The position numbers and the translations under genes were made by a program. 17,819 nucleotides of DNA from JACPKO01 sp964406775. GTDB lineage: Bacteria; Patescibacteriota; Microgenomatia; Daviesbacterales; UBA10151. Location: positions 1-17,819 of the forward strand of contig CAYOSW010000024.1 of NCBI GenBank assembly GCA_964406775.1, written 5' to 3'. The notes beneath the pieces were generated by a model. That model worked only from the letters and a program-made list of their open reading frames with translations, was not told the DNA's origin and did no database searches. Below are positions 1 to 7,368 of the stretch, piece by piece. The stretch's first letter is position 1; every line of letters starts with the position of its first letter.

Positions 1-1079
1 CCTAAAACCTCACCCTGGATTGTTTTGTTCGCTGAACGCGATATCAGTCCGGTCAAATTCGCGAAAGAAAGTCCGTTGAATATTGCCACAAAAGGAACGA
101 TCAGATAAAGCTGCCACCAAACGGTGGGAAGAAACAATAAAGCTATAGCTATACCATCCCCAATAATTGTAATCCGCAAAATTTGTGCCTCTGTAAAATA
201 TTTAGCAATACGCCTGGTTATAACTGCTTGGGTAAAAGCGATCCAGATTCCGACAAAAGAAAAGAAATCTCCTACCCCGCCTTGAGTAAACTTAAATTTA
301 TCTATTAAGAAGATGCTGAAAAATGAAACAAAGAATCCGAAACCGGTATGAAATAAAAAACCGGTTGTAAAAAGCGGTGCAAGCGCCTTATTATCGACCG
401 CTTTCCAGATATTTTTTAATGATTGGGACCAATTAATAGTGATATTTTTCAGCAGGTTTTTATTAGTTTCTTCGAAAAAGAAGTACACCGAAATTGTATT
501 TAAAAGACTAAGCACCGCTGCAAAGTAAAAAGGCAAAGCCGGACTAAAAAAAGGCAGAATACTGGAATCCGATAATTTACCTCCTATAAATGGCCCTAGT
601 ATAAACCCCATCCCGAAAGCCGCACCGATTAATCCGAAATTTTTTGCACGGTCCTCCGGCTTTGTAACGTCCGCAATCGAAGCCTGCGCAACGGATATAT
701 TCCCTCCGGTTACCCCGTCTAAAGCTCTGGCAATAAAAAGCAGTGGCAGACTTTTAAATAAAATTCCTAGAGCAAATAGGAAATAGCCGAACGCGGTTCC
801 GAGCAATGAGACAATAAGAACCTGCCGTCTACCGTATTTATCAGATAACTGTCCCAAAATCGGTGTTGCGAAAAACTGCATAAACGGAAATATTGCCGTC
901 AATAGTCCCAATAATATATATCCGTGCTGAATATTGACGCCGTGGGGTAACATAAAATACGGACTACCCGGATCTACCAAAAGTATTGGAGTTACCGGAA
1001 GTAGGATTGCAAGCCCTAATGCATCAAGGAAAATTGTAAATACAACTATGGATAACTGATGTTTGAGTAAATTAGTCAC
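1..1079 (-). CDS. MFS multidrug/tetracycline-type exporter (TetA-like, DHA1 family), 3' end cut by window
   Basis: Proton-driven inner-membrane efflux carrier of the major facilitator superfamily. About 359 codons are visible from a GTG start; the C-terminus lies beyond the window edge. Seen: a first membrane helix (residues about 9-29), MFS motif A as GQLSDKYGRR (76-85) in the loop between helices 2 and 3, then DGVTGGN (121-127), IADVTKPEDRAKNFG (135-149) and GPFIGG (162-167). This order matches TetA and related 12-helix drug exporters, though the substrate cannot be read from sequence. The GTG is the first possible start because an in-frame TGA lies two codons upstream; no Shine-Dalgarno sequence precedes it, and a -10-like TAGAAT lies 8 nt before it. 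The gene is divergent from an HxlR regulator, a common arrangement for drug-responsive exporters. Family call strong, substrate unknown. Confidence 0.88.
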   Translation of the reverse strand, partial: MTNLLKHQLSIVVFTIFLDALGLAILLPVTPILLVDPGSPYFMLPHGVNIQHGYILLGLLTAIFPFMQFFATPILGQLSDKYGRRQVLIVSLLGTAFGYFLFALGILFKSLPLLFIARALDGVTGGNISVAQASIADVTKPEDRAKNFGLIGAAFGMGFILGPFIGGKLSDSSILPFFSPALPFYFAAVLSLLNTISVYFFFEETNKNLLKNITINWSQSLKNIWKAVDNKALAPLFTTGFLFHTGFGFFVSFFSIFLIDKFKFTQGGVGDFFSFVGIWIAFTQAVITRRIAKYFTEAQILRITIIGDGIAIALLFLPTVWWQLYLIVPFVAIFNGLSFANLTGLISRSANKTIQGEVL

Positions 1080-1087
1080 GAAGAGTC

Positions 1088-1093
1088 ATTCTA
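1088..1093 (-). promoter_or_regulatory. Putative -10 box of the MFS gene
   Basis: TAGAAT (5 of 6 to consensus) lies 8 nt before the GTG start of the exporter. A transcript from it would begin at or very near the start codon. No convincing -35 is seen; the region where it would lie is covered by the palindrome at 1101-1123. Confidence 0.4.
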
Positions 1094-1100
1094 TCAGAAT

Positions 1101-1123
1101 TAGTTTAACTTTAAAAGTAACTA
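1101..1123. promoter_or_regulatory. Imperfect palindrome, candidate HxlR-family operator
   Basis: The stretch has outer arms TAGTT/AACTA and an inner perfect ACTTT-A-AAAGT palindrome, offset by two bases. It sits midway between the divergent exporter and the HxlR regulator and overlaps the expected -35 zone of the exporter. HxlR-type dimers bind palindromic sites in such divergent spacers, so this is the best operator candidate. Function is inferred from position and symmetry only. Confidence 0.4.
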
Positions 1124-1146
1124 TAGAAAATAAAGTAGGTTTATTT

Positions 1147-1152
1147 TATAAT
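1147..1152 (+). promoter_or_regulatory. Putative -10 box of the HxlR regulator gene
   Basis: A perfect TATAAT lies 7 nt before the ATG at 1160, so transcription would start at or beside the A of the start codon, giving a leaderless mRNA. No recognisable -35 hexamer lies 17 nt upstream. No Shine-Dalgarno sequence precedes the start, in line with a leaderless transcript. Confidence 0.5.
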
Positions 1153-1159
1153 ATCTACT

Positions 1160-1465
1160 ATGCTTAACAAAACCGGTAAATGTTACGTCGCCGAAACTCT
1201 CAAGGTTATCGGCAGCAAATGGACAATGATGATCCTCCATAATCTGTTTGAAGGCAAGAACAGATTCGGATTGATTCAGCGTGAACTCAAAACAATCTCT
1301 CCTAAAACTTTATCTCAAAGATTGGATGAACTGGAGAAAACGGGGATTATTAAGAAAAAAGTTTTTACGGAGATCCCGCTTCACGTTGAATATTATTTAA
1401 CAGACAAAGGACTCTCTCTTAAAAAAGTCTTCACTGATCTTGAATCTTGGGGCAGAAACCACTAG
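1160..1465 (+). CDS. HxlR-family winged-helix transcriptional regulator
   Basis: A 101-residue DNA-binding protein of the HxlR family (YodB/HypR relatives), which act as dimers and often sense electrophiles, oxidants or drugs. Seen: the family hallmarks VIGSKWTMMIL (16-26), a recognition-helix region around residues 36-58 ending in SQRLDELEKTG, a wing around 63-77, and the closing WG near the C-terminus. Cys8 is at the place of the conserved N-terminal cysteine that is redox-active in YodB and HypR, so thiol sensing is possible. Length is typical of the family. It is divergent from a TetA-like exporter and probably controls that gene and itself through the palindrome at 1101-1123. Its stop codon lies one base from the end of the convergent DMT transporter gene, with no terminator between them. 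Confidence 0.9.
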   Translation: MLNKTGKCYVAETLKVIGSKWTMMILHNLFEGKNRFGLIQRELKTISPKTLSQRLDELEKTGIIKKKVFTEIPLHVEYYLTDKGLSLKKVFTDLESWGRNH

Positions 1466-1466
1466 A

Positions 1467-2312
1467 TCATTTAACAAGATAAACCCCAAGTAAACTTATA
1501 ACCCCGCCCAGTATCTTAAGATACAAATGATTTCTTTCCCTTAGAAAAACTATACCTAACACAACAATTAAGATTGTGGAGGTTTGATTTAGAATTGCAA
1601 TTTGGCCGGCATTATGCCCTTTCTCGTAAGCCGAAAAAGTACTTGTGGCACTTACTGCAAAAAGGAGAGACAGAAAAGATACTTTCAAAGTTTCCCCCCA
1701 ACTTAACCAATTATTGGTTTTTATAAATCGTTTGTAGTTTGTGATTAGAGCAAAGACCGCCGGAAGTGCAAAAACTAAAGGGAGGTAAAAAAACAAATCT
1801 ACTTTATTCAGCATATAGGTGTCGTTTATGAATGCAATTCCGACAAAAAATGAAGCAGCCAAGGTCAGCATTTCGCCCTCATTCAACCTGAAAGATTTTT
1901 TCTTCCAGGAAACCACAAACACGCTTAAAATTATCAGCGCTGCACCAATAATTTGTTTTGCCGAAAAACTTTCGTGGAGAAAGACAATAGCGGCAAGTAC
2001 AGACCAGATAGCTCTGGTCGAAAATACTACCGTATATTCGGACGCTTCTACTTTTTTTAACCCTTTAAAGATTAAGATATTTCCGGTTCCTATCAGCACG
2101 GCCATTAAAATCAGATTCACAGATACATTTTTAAGATCGGGAATCTGAAAGCCCTGGTGTAAACCGAAAAGAAGTAAAAAAAAGCCTGCTATCAAACCGT
2201 TAACAACATAAATCACAACCGGATCCCGGCTATTTTTAAGTAATGTCCTTTGATATAAAGTCGCAAAAGAAAATACGACAATGTTAATAACTACGTACCA
2301 ATACCACTGCAT
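1467..2312 (-). CDS. EamA/DMT-family transporter
   Basis: A 281-residue integral membrane protein of the drug/metabolite transporter superfamily (EamA type), which moves small metabolites or drugs across the inner membrane; its substrate is unknown. Seen: about ten hydrophobic helices along the whole length and two EamA repeats. The first repeat ends in the typical pattern with a conserved Glu (ASEYTVVFSTRAIWSVLAA around 90-108, then LHESFSAKQIIGAALIILSV around 117-136). The second repeat repeats this pattern near the C-terminus (LNQTSTILIVVLGIVFLRER). The gene follows ftsK by 25 nt on the same strand and may be co-transcribed with it, though nothing connects the functions. No Shine-Dalgarno sequence is seen before the ATG. 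It ends in TGA, which argues for a standard genetic code. Confidence 0.87.
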   Translation of the reverse strand: MQWYWYVVINIVVFSFATLYQRTLLKNSRDPVVIYVVNGLIAGFFLLLFGLHQGFQIPDLKNVSVNLILMAVLIGTGNILIFKGLKKVEASEYTVVFSTRAIWSVLAAIVFLHESFSAKQIIGAALIILSVFVVSWKKKSFRLNEGEMLTLAASFFVGIAFINDTYMLNKVDLFFYLPLVFALPAVFALITNYKRFIKTNNWLSWGETLKVSFLSLLFAVSATSTFSAYEKGHNAGQIAILNQTSTILIVVLGIVFLRERNHLYLKILGGVISLLGVYLVK

Positions 2313-2337
2313 ATAAATTAACTAAGTTTTGGTGCTT

Positions 2338-4479
2338 TTAGTACTGAGGATTCGTGTTTTCAGAACTACCGCCATTTAAAAATTCATCAGCATCCCTTAT
2401 CAATACTTCCCTTTGTTTACTTCCGTCTCCCGGGCCAATTACCCCTGCTGCTTCCAGCTCATCCATTATTCTTGCCGCACGCGCATAGCCGACTTTAAGC
2501 CTTCTTTGAAGTAACGATGCCGATCCGTGCCCGTACTGAATAATCGTTCTGACTGCATCCTCAAATAATCCGTCCCTGTCGCTGCCCTCACCTCCGTTAT
2601 TCCCCTTACCGCCTACTTTACCGATAGGCATTTGAGTAATCTCTTCAGAATATTGCGGCGTAATACCCAAACCCTTAAGATAATTTACAAGATTTGCGAT
2701 CTCCGGATCGGTTACAAGCACTCCCTGAATCCTTAAAGGTTTTGAGGCGTCCGGAGGCATAAATAACATATCTCCGCGTCCCAACAGCTTTTCTGCTCCG
2801 GGCGCATCGATAATAACTCTCGAATCTATCATCGAAGAAACGTTAAACGCAATTCTTGATGGGATATTCGCTTTCATAAGACCGGTAATAACATCAACTG
2901 AGGGTCTCTGGGTCGCTATAACCAAATGAATTCCTGTAGCTCGGGCCAGCTGTGCCAAGCGGGTAATTGCATCTTCCACTTCAACAGGTGCAAACATCAT
3001 TAAATCTGCGAGCTCATCGATAAAAATAACGATGTACGGGAGCGCCTGAAAACCGGACATTTCGTTATAACCCTGAATATTTCTGACACCGACCTGCTGG
3101 AACAATTTATAACGTCTGTCCATTTCCGCCATAGCCCATTTCAGTGCCGATAAAATTTTCTCCTGATCTACAATAACCGGTGTTAACAAATGCGGTACAT
3201 TATTGTAGTTACTCATCTCCACTCTTTTCGGATCTATTAAAATTAATTTCAGCTCGTCGGGAGAATTTCTGAAAAGCAGTGAGGTGATTAGATTATGCAT
3301 CAAAATCGATTTACCTGAACCCGTTGTTCCCGCAACCAGGGTATGAGGCATTCTATCAATATCGACCACAATGGGATGAGAAGCCGTATCTTTTCCTAGA
3401 GGTACAGCCAGTTTGGATTTGTGTTTTTTCATTTCGTCCGATCCGAGAACAGATTTCAAGGTTACAACTTCCAGGGTGTGGTTCGGCACTTCAATACCGA
3501 CCAAAGATTTCCCCGGAATAGGAGCTTCAATACGGACCGTTCCTGTGCGCGTTGCCAGAGCCAGAGCAATATCGTGCTGCAGGTTGGCAATTTTGGTAAT
3601 TTTGGTTCCCGCGGCAATCTCCAGAGCGTATTGGGTAACAGCCGGCCCTCCGTTAACCTCAGCCACCCTTGCCTGAATTCCGAAAGAATCCAGAGTTCTC
3701 TCAATAATTGCCGCATTTTTCTTAACATCGCCCCTGTCTGCCGGCGCACCGCCCTTATCGCTTAATAGATTAAGCGGAGGGTATCTCCAAACCCTTGCCT
3801 GACCGGCAACATTCTGAACTAATGTTTCCGCAACAACCGTCTCGCCTTTTACAGGCTTGTCCGGAGCTTTATTTACTTTAATCTTATCGTCTATTCCCGA
3901 AAGTTTAATTTGTCCGGCCCGGGCATCAAATTCGGCATCGCGTTTAAAAACTCCGCCAACTTTAGCAGTCGCTTTCGCGGCCTTGCCTGCTCCTGAAAAT
4001 AATGTTCCTAAAAAGCCCATTATCTGCTCCAGCGAAGTATTAAGGAACACTACCAGTCCTATCGCAAAAATACAGATAAGGACAAAGACTGCACCGGCCG
4101 CGGTAACAACTTCCTTAAGCTGGGACCAGATAAAGGCTCCTCCAATTCCACCCGGAGTGTCGCCTATCCCGGCCAAAAGGCCCATCAGAGCCACCATCAT
4201 TGTCAGCAAACCTACCAGGACATTCAGCTGGGCAAAAGCCCATTTAACCCGCTGCAGAACCAATCCTGAAAGTGCGAATACCAGAGGTACCAAAAATGAT
4301 GCAAACCCGACATTAACTATCAGATATTCCTTCCAAAAAGCCAGATATCGTGTATTCGTAAAAAGAGATATTAAGGAGACCCCCGCCAGAATAAATGAAA
4401 CAAATGTTGCAACGGTTATGATGGTTTTTTGTTTTAACTTTAACTTCGGAAGAGAATAAATTGATTTTTTTCTGGGCAT
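2338..4479 (-). CDS. ftsK: DNA translocase FtsK/SpoIIIE
   Basis: Septum-anchored, ATP-driven double-strand DNA pump that clears and aligns chromosome termini during division. The protein has 713 residues. Seen: about four membrane helices in residues 19-150, a short linker (about 150-240, much shorter than in E. coli FtsK), the alpha and beta motor domains with Walker A GTTGSGKS (384-391) and Walker B VIFIDEL (484-490, Asp488/Glu489), the conserved ATQRPSVDVITG segment (522-533), and a C-terminal gamma winged helix (about 637-695) that in relatives reads KOPS/SRS sequences. Size and layout match SpoIIIE-type proteins rather than long proteobacterial FtsK. It starts 10 nt after a GGAG Shine-Dalgarno sequence (4490-4493). 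An extended -10 promoter lies in the spacer behind RNase J, so it is probably its own transcription unit with the DMT transporter behind it. Confidence 0.97.
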   Translation of the reverse strand: MPRKKSIYSLPKLKLKQKTIITVATFVSFILAGVSLISLFTNTRYLAFWKEYLIVNVGFASFLVPLVFALSGLVLQRVKWAFAQLNVLVGLLTMMVALMGLLAGIGDTPGGIGGAFIWSQLKEVVTAAGAVFVLICIFAIGLVVFLNTSLEQIMGFLGTLFSGAGKAAKATAKVGGVFKRDAEFDARAGQIKLSGIDDKIKVNKAPDKPVKGETVVAETLVQNVAGQARVWRYPPLNLLSDKGGAPADRGDVKKNAAIIERTLDSFGIQARVAEVNGGPAVTQYALEIAAGTKITKIANLQHDIALALATRTGTVRIEAPIPGKSLVGIEVPNHTLEVVTLKSVLGSDEMKKHKSKLAVPLGKDTASHPIVVDIDRMPHTLVAGTTGSGKSILMHNLITSLLFRNSPDELKLILIDPKRVEMSNYNNVPHLLTPVIVDQEKILSALKWAMAEMDRRYKLFQQVGVRNIQGYNEMSGFQALPYIVIFIDELADLMMFAPVEVEDAITRLAQLARATGIHLVIATQRPSVDVITGLMKANIPSRIAFNVSSMIDSRVIIDAPGAEKLLGRGDMLFMPPDASKPLRIQGVLVTDPEIANLVNYLKGLGITPQYSEEITQMPIGKVGGKGNNGGEGSDRDGLFEDAVRTIIQYGHGSASLLQRRLKVGYARAARIMDELEAAGVIGPGDGSKQREVLIRDADEFLNGGSSENTNPQY

Positions 4480-4489
4480 ATCTGACCCG

Positions 4490-4493
4490 CTCC
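4490..4493 (-). promoter_or_regulatory. Shine-Dalgarno site of ftsK
   Basis: GGAG lies 10 nt before the ftsK ATG. It supports the 4479 start and is one of the few clear ribosome-binding sites in the window. Confidence 0.55.
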
Positions 4494-4500
4494 ATTTTCT

Positions 4501-4522
4501 GCGATCCGAAGCGGAAGATCGC
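4501..4522 (-). other. Hairpin in the ftsK 5' leader
   Basis: GCGATC and GATCGC form a 6-bp stem around a 10-nt loop; an alternative fold pairs TCCG with CGGA inside. It lies just upstream of the ftsK Shine-Dalgarno site and has no T-tract behind it, so it is not a terminator. A role in translation or mRNA stability is possible but unproven. Confidence 0.35.
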
Positions 4523-4531
4523 TTGCCGGTT

Positions 4532-4560
4532 TAAAAACCCCGACAAGGATTAAAACCTTG
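4532..4560 (-). terminator. Weak terminator-like hairpin between RNase J and ftsK
   Basis: CAAGG and CCTTG form a 5-bp stem (4544-4560) with a 7-nt loop, followed in the minus direction by TCGGGGTTTTT. It could end transcripts from the RNase J operon. It also falls immediately after the inferred ftsK start site, so it might instead attenuate ftsK. The stem is short and the T-run is interrupted from the stem, hence low confidence. Confidence 0.3.
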
Positions 4561-4567
4561 AGATATC

Positions 4568-4576
4568 ATTATACCA
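4568..4576 (-). promoter_or_regulatory. Extended -10 promoter of ftsK
   Basis: TGGTATAAT is a perfect extended -10 element (TGnTATAAT) placed between the RNase J stop and ftsK. The inferred transcription start near 4561 gives an 80-nt leader. No good -35 is seen, as is usual with extended -10 promoters. Confidence 0.6.
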
Positions 4577-4594
4577 CATAGACTATGGGGCAAA

Positions 4595-6292
4595 TTAAGC
4601 TTCCACAACTACTGTAAGTATTAATGGCCTGCGCTTGGTTTCCTCATAAAAAAATCTCTGTAGGTGGTTCTCTATTTCGTTGCGCGCATAGCGCATATCT
4701 AGATGTCCTCCCCGGTGATCTACAAAAAGCGAGCTTACAATCTCTTTTGCCGCATCCAGCAAATCATTTGCCTCGTCCCCAAAAACAAATCCCCGGGAAA
4801 TTAAGTCCGGGTCGCTTGAAAGTTTCCCGTTTTTGGAATCAATAGCTACCACAACTACAACTATCCCTTCCTCACTCATATGCTCACGGTCTCTTAAAAC
4901 TATACTTCCTACATCACCCACACCTAAGCCGTCCACATACACGTTTTGATACGGTATAGGCGGTAATATTTTAAATCTATCTGAACTTAACTCTATCGGC
5001 TGAACCTCGGTTAAGCTGATAACGCGGTCTTCCTTGTAGCCCAAATCGGCAGCCAGAAGTCCGAATGACCGGATCTGCTTAAATCCGCCTCCGATTGGCA
5101 TAAGAAACTTCGGTTTGGCTAAATTAATCATCAGCTTAATTTCTTCAGCAGCCGCGTGACCTGAAACGTGCAGAGATGAATCCGCCGAAGAATAATAAAC
5201 CCGGCAGCCTATTCTTGCGAGATTGTCTATTAAAACGCCTTGCGACATCTCTGCCGAAGGCATCGGATCGGCACTGACTATTACTGTATCGCTCTTTTGA
5301 ATCTGGACGAATTTATGCTCACCGTTAGCTGCCCGCGATAATGCTGAACCAGGCTGACCGAAAGCTCCGGACATAATAATCATTGTTTTTTGAGGGGCAA
5401 ATCTTTTCAGTTCCTCCTGAGCGATAACAATACCAGGAGGAATATTAAGGTACCCTAGGTCACGGGCTACCTGGACATTATTTTCCATCGAACGGCCGAC
5501 AAAACAAACTTTGCGGTTCATCTTTACCGCTACATTCAGTGCCATTTGTATCCTGGCGATATTTGAAGTGATTAAAGTGAAGATTAACTTCCCTGTAGTA
5601 GCTTCGGCTATTTTTTCAAATTCGGGCTCAATGTTTTTTTCGGTAGGAGTATATCCAGGCTTCCCCGCATTCAGACAATCAATTGTCATAAGCAAGACAC
5701 CTTTACTGCCCACCTCCGCCACCCTGCTGACATCGGTAATCTGTCCGTTGGCCGGAGACCAGTCGATTTTAAAGTCAGACTGATGGATTATCGTCCCGAC
5801 CGGAGTTTCGATAACGATTCCGGTTGAATCTGGGACTGAATGAGAAACGCGGTAAAAACTCAATTTAAATATTCCCAGTTCCAACTTATCATCAATTTTT
5901 AACTCTTTAACCATATTGGTTGGAACTCTGTTATCAGCAAGCTTGGCGCGGATTAATCCGCAAGTTAATTTCTGGGAGTATATTGGGACATTAAGTTCCG
6001 GCCAGATATACGGCAATGCTCCGTAATGATCATCGTGACCGTGGGTAATAACAATTCCTTTAATGTTCTGTTTTTTATCCCTTAAATAATTAATATCCGG
6101 GATAACTAAATCCACACCCCTCATTTCATCATCAGGGAAAGACACGCCGCAGTCTATTATCATAATATCCGCACCGTACTCGTAGGCATACATATTTTTG
6201 GTCACGTCGCCTACCCCTCCGAGAGGAACAATTTTAAGAGTTTGCCCTCCTCTCTGAGGAAGATTAAATTTTGGTTTAAAAGATTTCATCAT
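4595..6292 (-). CDS. rnj: RNase J-family beta-CASP ribonuclease with altered motif C
   Basis: A 565-residue cytoplasmic metallo-beta-lactamase/beta-CASP RNase of the J family, which in relatives performs 5'-3' exonucleolytic and endonucleolytic RNA turnover and rRNA maturation. Seen: LGGVGDVTKNMY (24-35), the metal motif HGHDDH (84-89), HSVPDS (151-156), the metal-bridging Asp in SDFK (Asp173), motif A Asp205, VGRSMEN (265-271), SALSRAANGEH (316-326) and HVSGHA (375-380, motif B His379). Odd: motif C, PVHGEY in typical members (His390 in B. subtilis J1, a ligand of the second metal), reads PIGGGF here, with Gly401 replacing the His. The usual SNIHR reads SNIAR and TGSQGEP reads SGAFGQP. Family membership is certain; activity may be changed. 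It starts 4 nt after the Lon-like gene; AGGA lies 10 nt upstream of the first of two tandem ATGs. Confidence 0.93.
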   Translation of the reverse strand: MMKSFKPKFNLPQRGGQTLKIVPLGGVGDVTKNMYAYEYGADIMIIDCGVSFPDDEMRGVDLVIPDINYLRDKKQNIKGIVITHGHDDHYGALPYIWPELNVPIYSQKLTCGLIRAKLADNRVPTNMVKELKIDDKLELGIFKLSFYRVSHSVPDSTGIVIETPVGTIIHQSDFKIDWSPANGQITDVSRVAEVGSKGVLLMTIDCLNAGKPGYTPTEKNIEPEFEKIAEATTGKLIFTLITSNIARIQMALNVAVKMNRKVCFVGRSMENNVQVARDLGYLNIPPGIVIAQEELKRFAPQKTMIIMSGAFGQPGSALSRAANGEHKFVQIQKSDTVIVSADPMPSAEMSQGVLIDNLARIGCRVYYSSADSSLHVSGHAAAEEIKLMINLAKPKFLMPIGGGFKQIRSFGLLAADLGYKEDRVISLTEVQPIELSSDRFKILPPIPYQNVYVDGLGVGDVGSIVLRDREHMSEEGIVVVVVAIDSKNGKLSSDPDLISRGFVFGDEANDLLDAAKEIVSSLFVDHRGGHLDMRYARNEIENHLQRFFYEETKRRPLILTVVVEA

Positions 6293-6296
6293 ATTT

Positions 6297-7364
6297 TTAT
6301 ATTCCTAAATACTGCTGGACGTTTTGCGGGTTAATTACAAATGGTCCTTTCTGACCTTCCACCACCATTCTGGCAATTTTACCCACCATATTTACTATAT
6401 GGCGCTTTAACGAACGGATTCCGCCATCAAATCCCAGCGGACGGACTATATTTATCCAAACCTGCTGGTCGATCTGAACCAACCCCGGCTCGATAGCCGC
6501 ATTTTTTAATGTCTCAGGCAAAATATAGTCCCTGCCGATTACTACTTTTTGTTCGTCAGTATAGAACGGCATCTCAATAACTTCAAGCCTGTCCATAACG
6601 GCGGTAGCAATATTGCCGGTATTGTTTGCCGTTGCTACAAACAATACTTGGGATAGATCAAACGGAAAATTGACGTAATGATCTAAAAACGCCATATTCT
6701 GCTCGGGATCCAGAAGCTCGACTAAAACTCCCATTATATCCGCCCTCGCCGATTCGGTGACACGATCAAGCTCATCCAGCAGTATAACCGGATTCTTATC
6801 ATTTGCTCTTTTCAGCGCGCGCATAATAAGTCCCGGTTCGGCCTCTGTCTTGACCCGCGATTCCCCTCTTAACTGAAGGGCTGATCCTAACCCTCCGAAA
6901 GGAATCCTGATTATCGGCCTGCCTAAAGCTTCCGCTATCGAGAAGGCAATCGACGTTTTGCCTGATCCGACAAGACCCACAAACGCCAATATCGGCTGCC
7001 TGGCAACCTGCCCCTTCATATGATTTAAAATCATAATCGACAGATATTCCAGAATTCTGGCCTTAAGCGTCTCCAATCCGAAATGATTTTTATCCAAAAT
7101 CTGCTTAGCTCTGTTTAAATCTAAAATATCCTGACCGACTTTATTCCAGGGCAGTTCACAGACAAAGTTAATATAATTTACCTGTCTATCAAGCTCAGGG
7201 GTGAATTGACCGGTTTTAAAAACCAGCTCCACCCTGGCCAGCTCATCCTGCAGCTTTTCAGAAACATCAGGAGGTAATTGGGCTCCTGCTAATTTTTGCT
7301 TCAAACCATCCAGAATTTGAGTCGGACTTTTTATCGGCTGAGCAGGTGTTTGAGCAGGATCCAT
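6297..7364 (-). CDS. Lon-type AAA+ ATPase without N-terminal and protease domains
   Basis: A 355-residue AAA+ ATPase whose closest recognisable relative is the ATPase core of Lon. Seen: a helical segment with ELPWNK (70-75) and KNHFGLETLKARILEYLS (92-109), which precedes the AAA+ module in Lon; Walker A GLVGSGKTS (130-138); Walker B ILLDELD (194-200); sensor-1 ATANN (244-248); arginine finger in MDRLEVIEMP (257-266); and sensor-2 GGIRSLKRHI (314-323). The protein stops at NPQNVQQYLGI, exactly where Lon passes from AAA+ lid to protease, so the Ser-Lys protease domain is cleanly absent, as is the N-terminal substrate domain. A longer form starting at ATG 7412 (371 aa) would overlap the preceding gene. 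The 7364 start is preferred because it lies 4 nt after that gene's stop. RNase J follows after 4 nt. A role as a remodeller in RNA decay is inference from this context. Confidence 0.85.
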   Translation of the reverse strand: MDPAQTPAQPIKSPTQILDGLKQKLAGAQLPPDVSEKLQDELARVELVFKTGQFTPELDRQVNYINFVCELPWNKVGQDILDLNRAKQILDKNHFGLETLKARILEYLSIMILNHMKGQVARQPILAFVGLVGSGKTSIAFSIAEALGRPIIRIPFGGLGSALQLRGESRVKTEAEPGLIMRALKRANDKNPVILLDELDRVTESARADIMGVLVELLDPEQNMAFLDHYVNFPFDLSQVLFVATANNTGNIATAVMDRLEVIEMPFYTDEQKVVIGRDYILPETLKNAAIEPGLVQIDQQVWINIVRPLGFDGGIRSLKRHIVNMVGKIARMVVEGQKGPFVINPQNVQQYLGI

Positions 7365-7368
7365 TTTG

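Noticed and set aside
3857..4459. 200-codon plus-strand frame opposite the ftsK N-terminus
   Set aside because: Lies wholly within ftsK on the other strand and its translation has no recognisable domain; an antisense shadow.
6297..6300. Frameshift fusing the Lon-like protein to a lost protease domain
   Set aside because: RNase J begins 4 nt later with its own conserved N-terminus, leaving no room for protease sequence.
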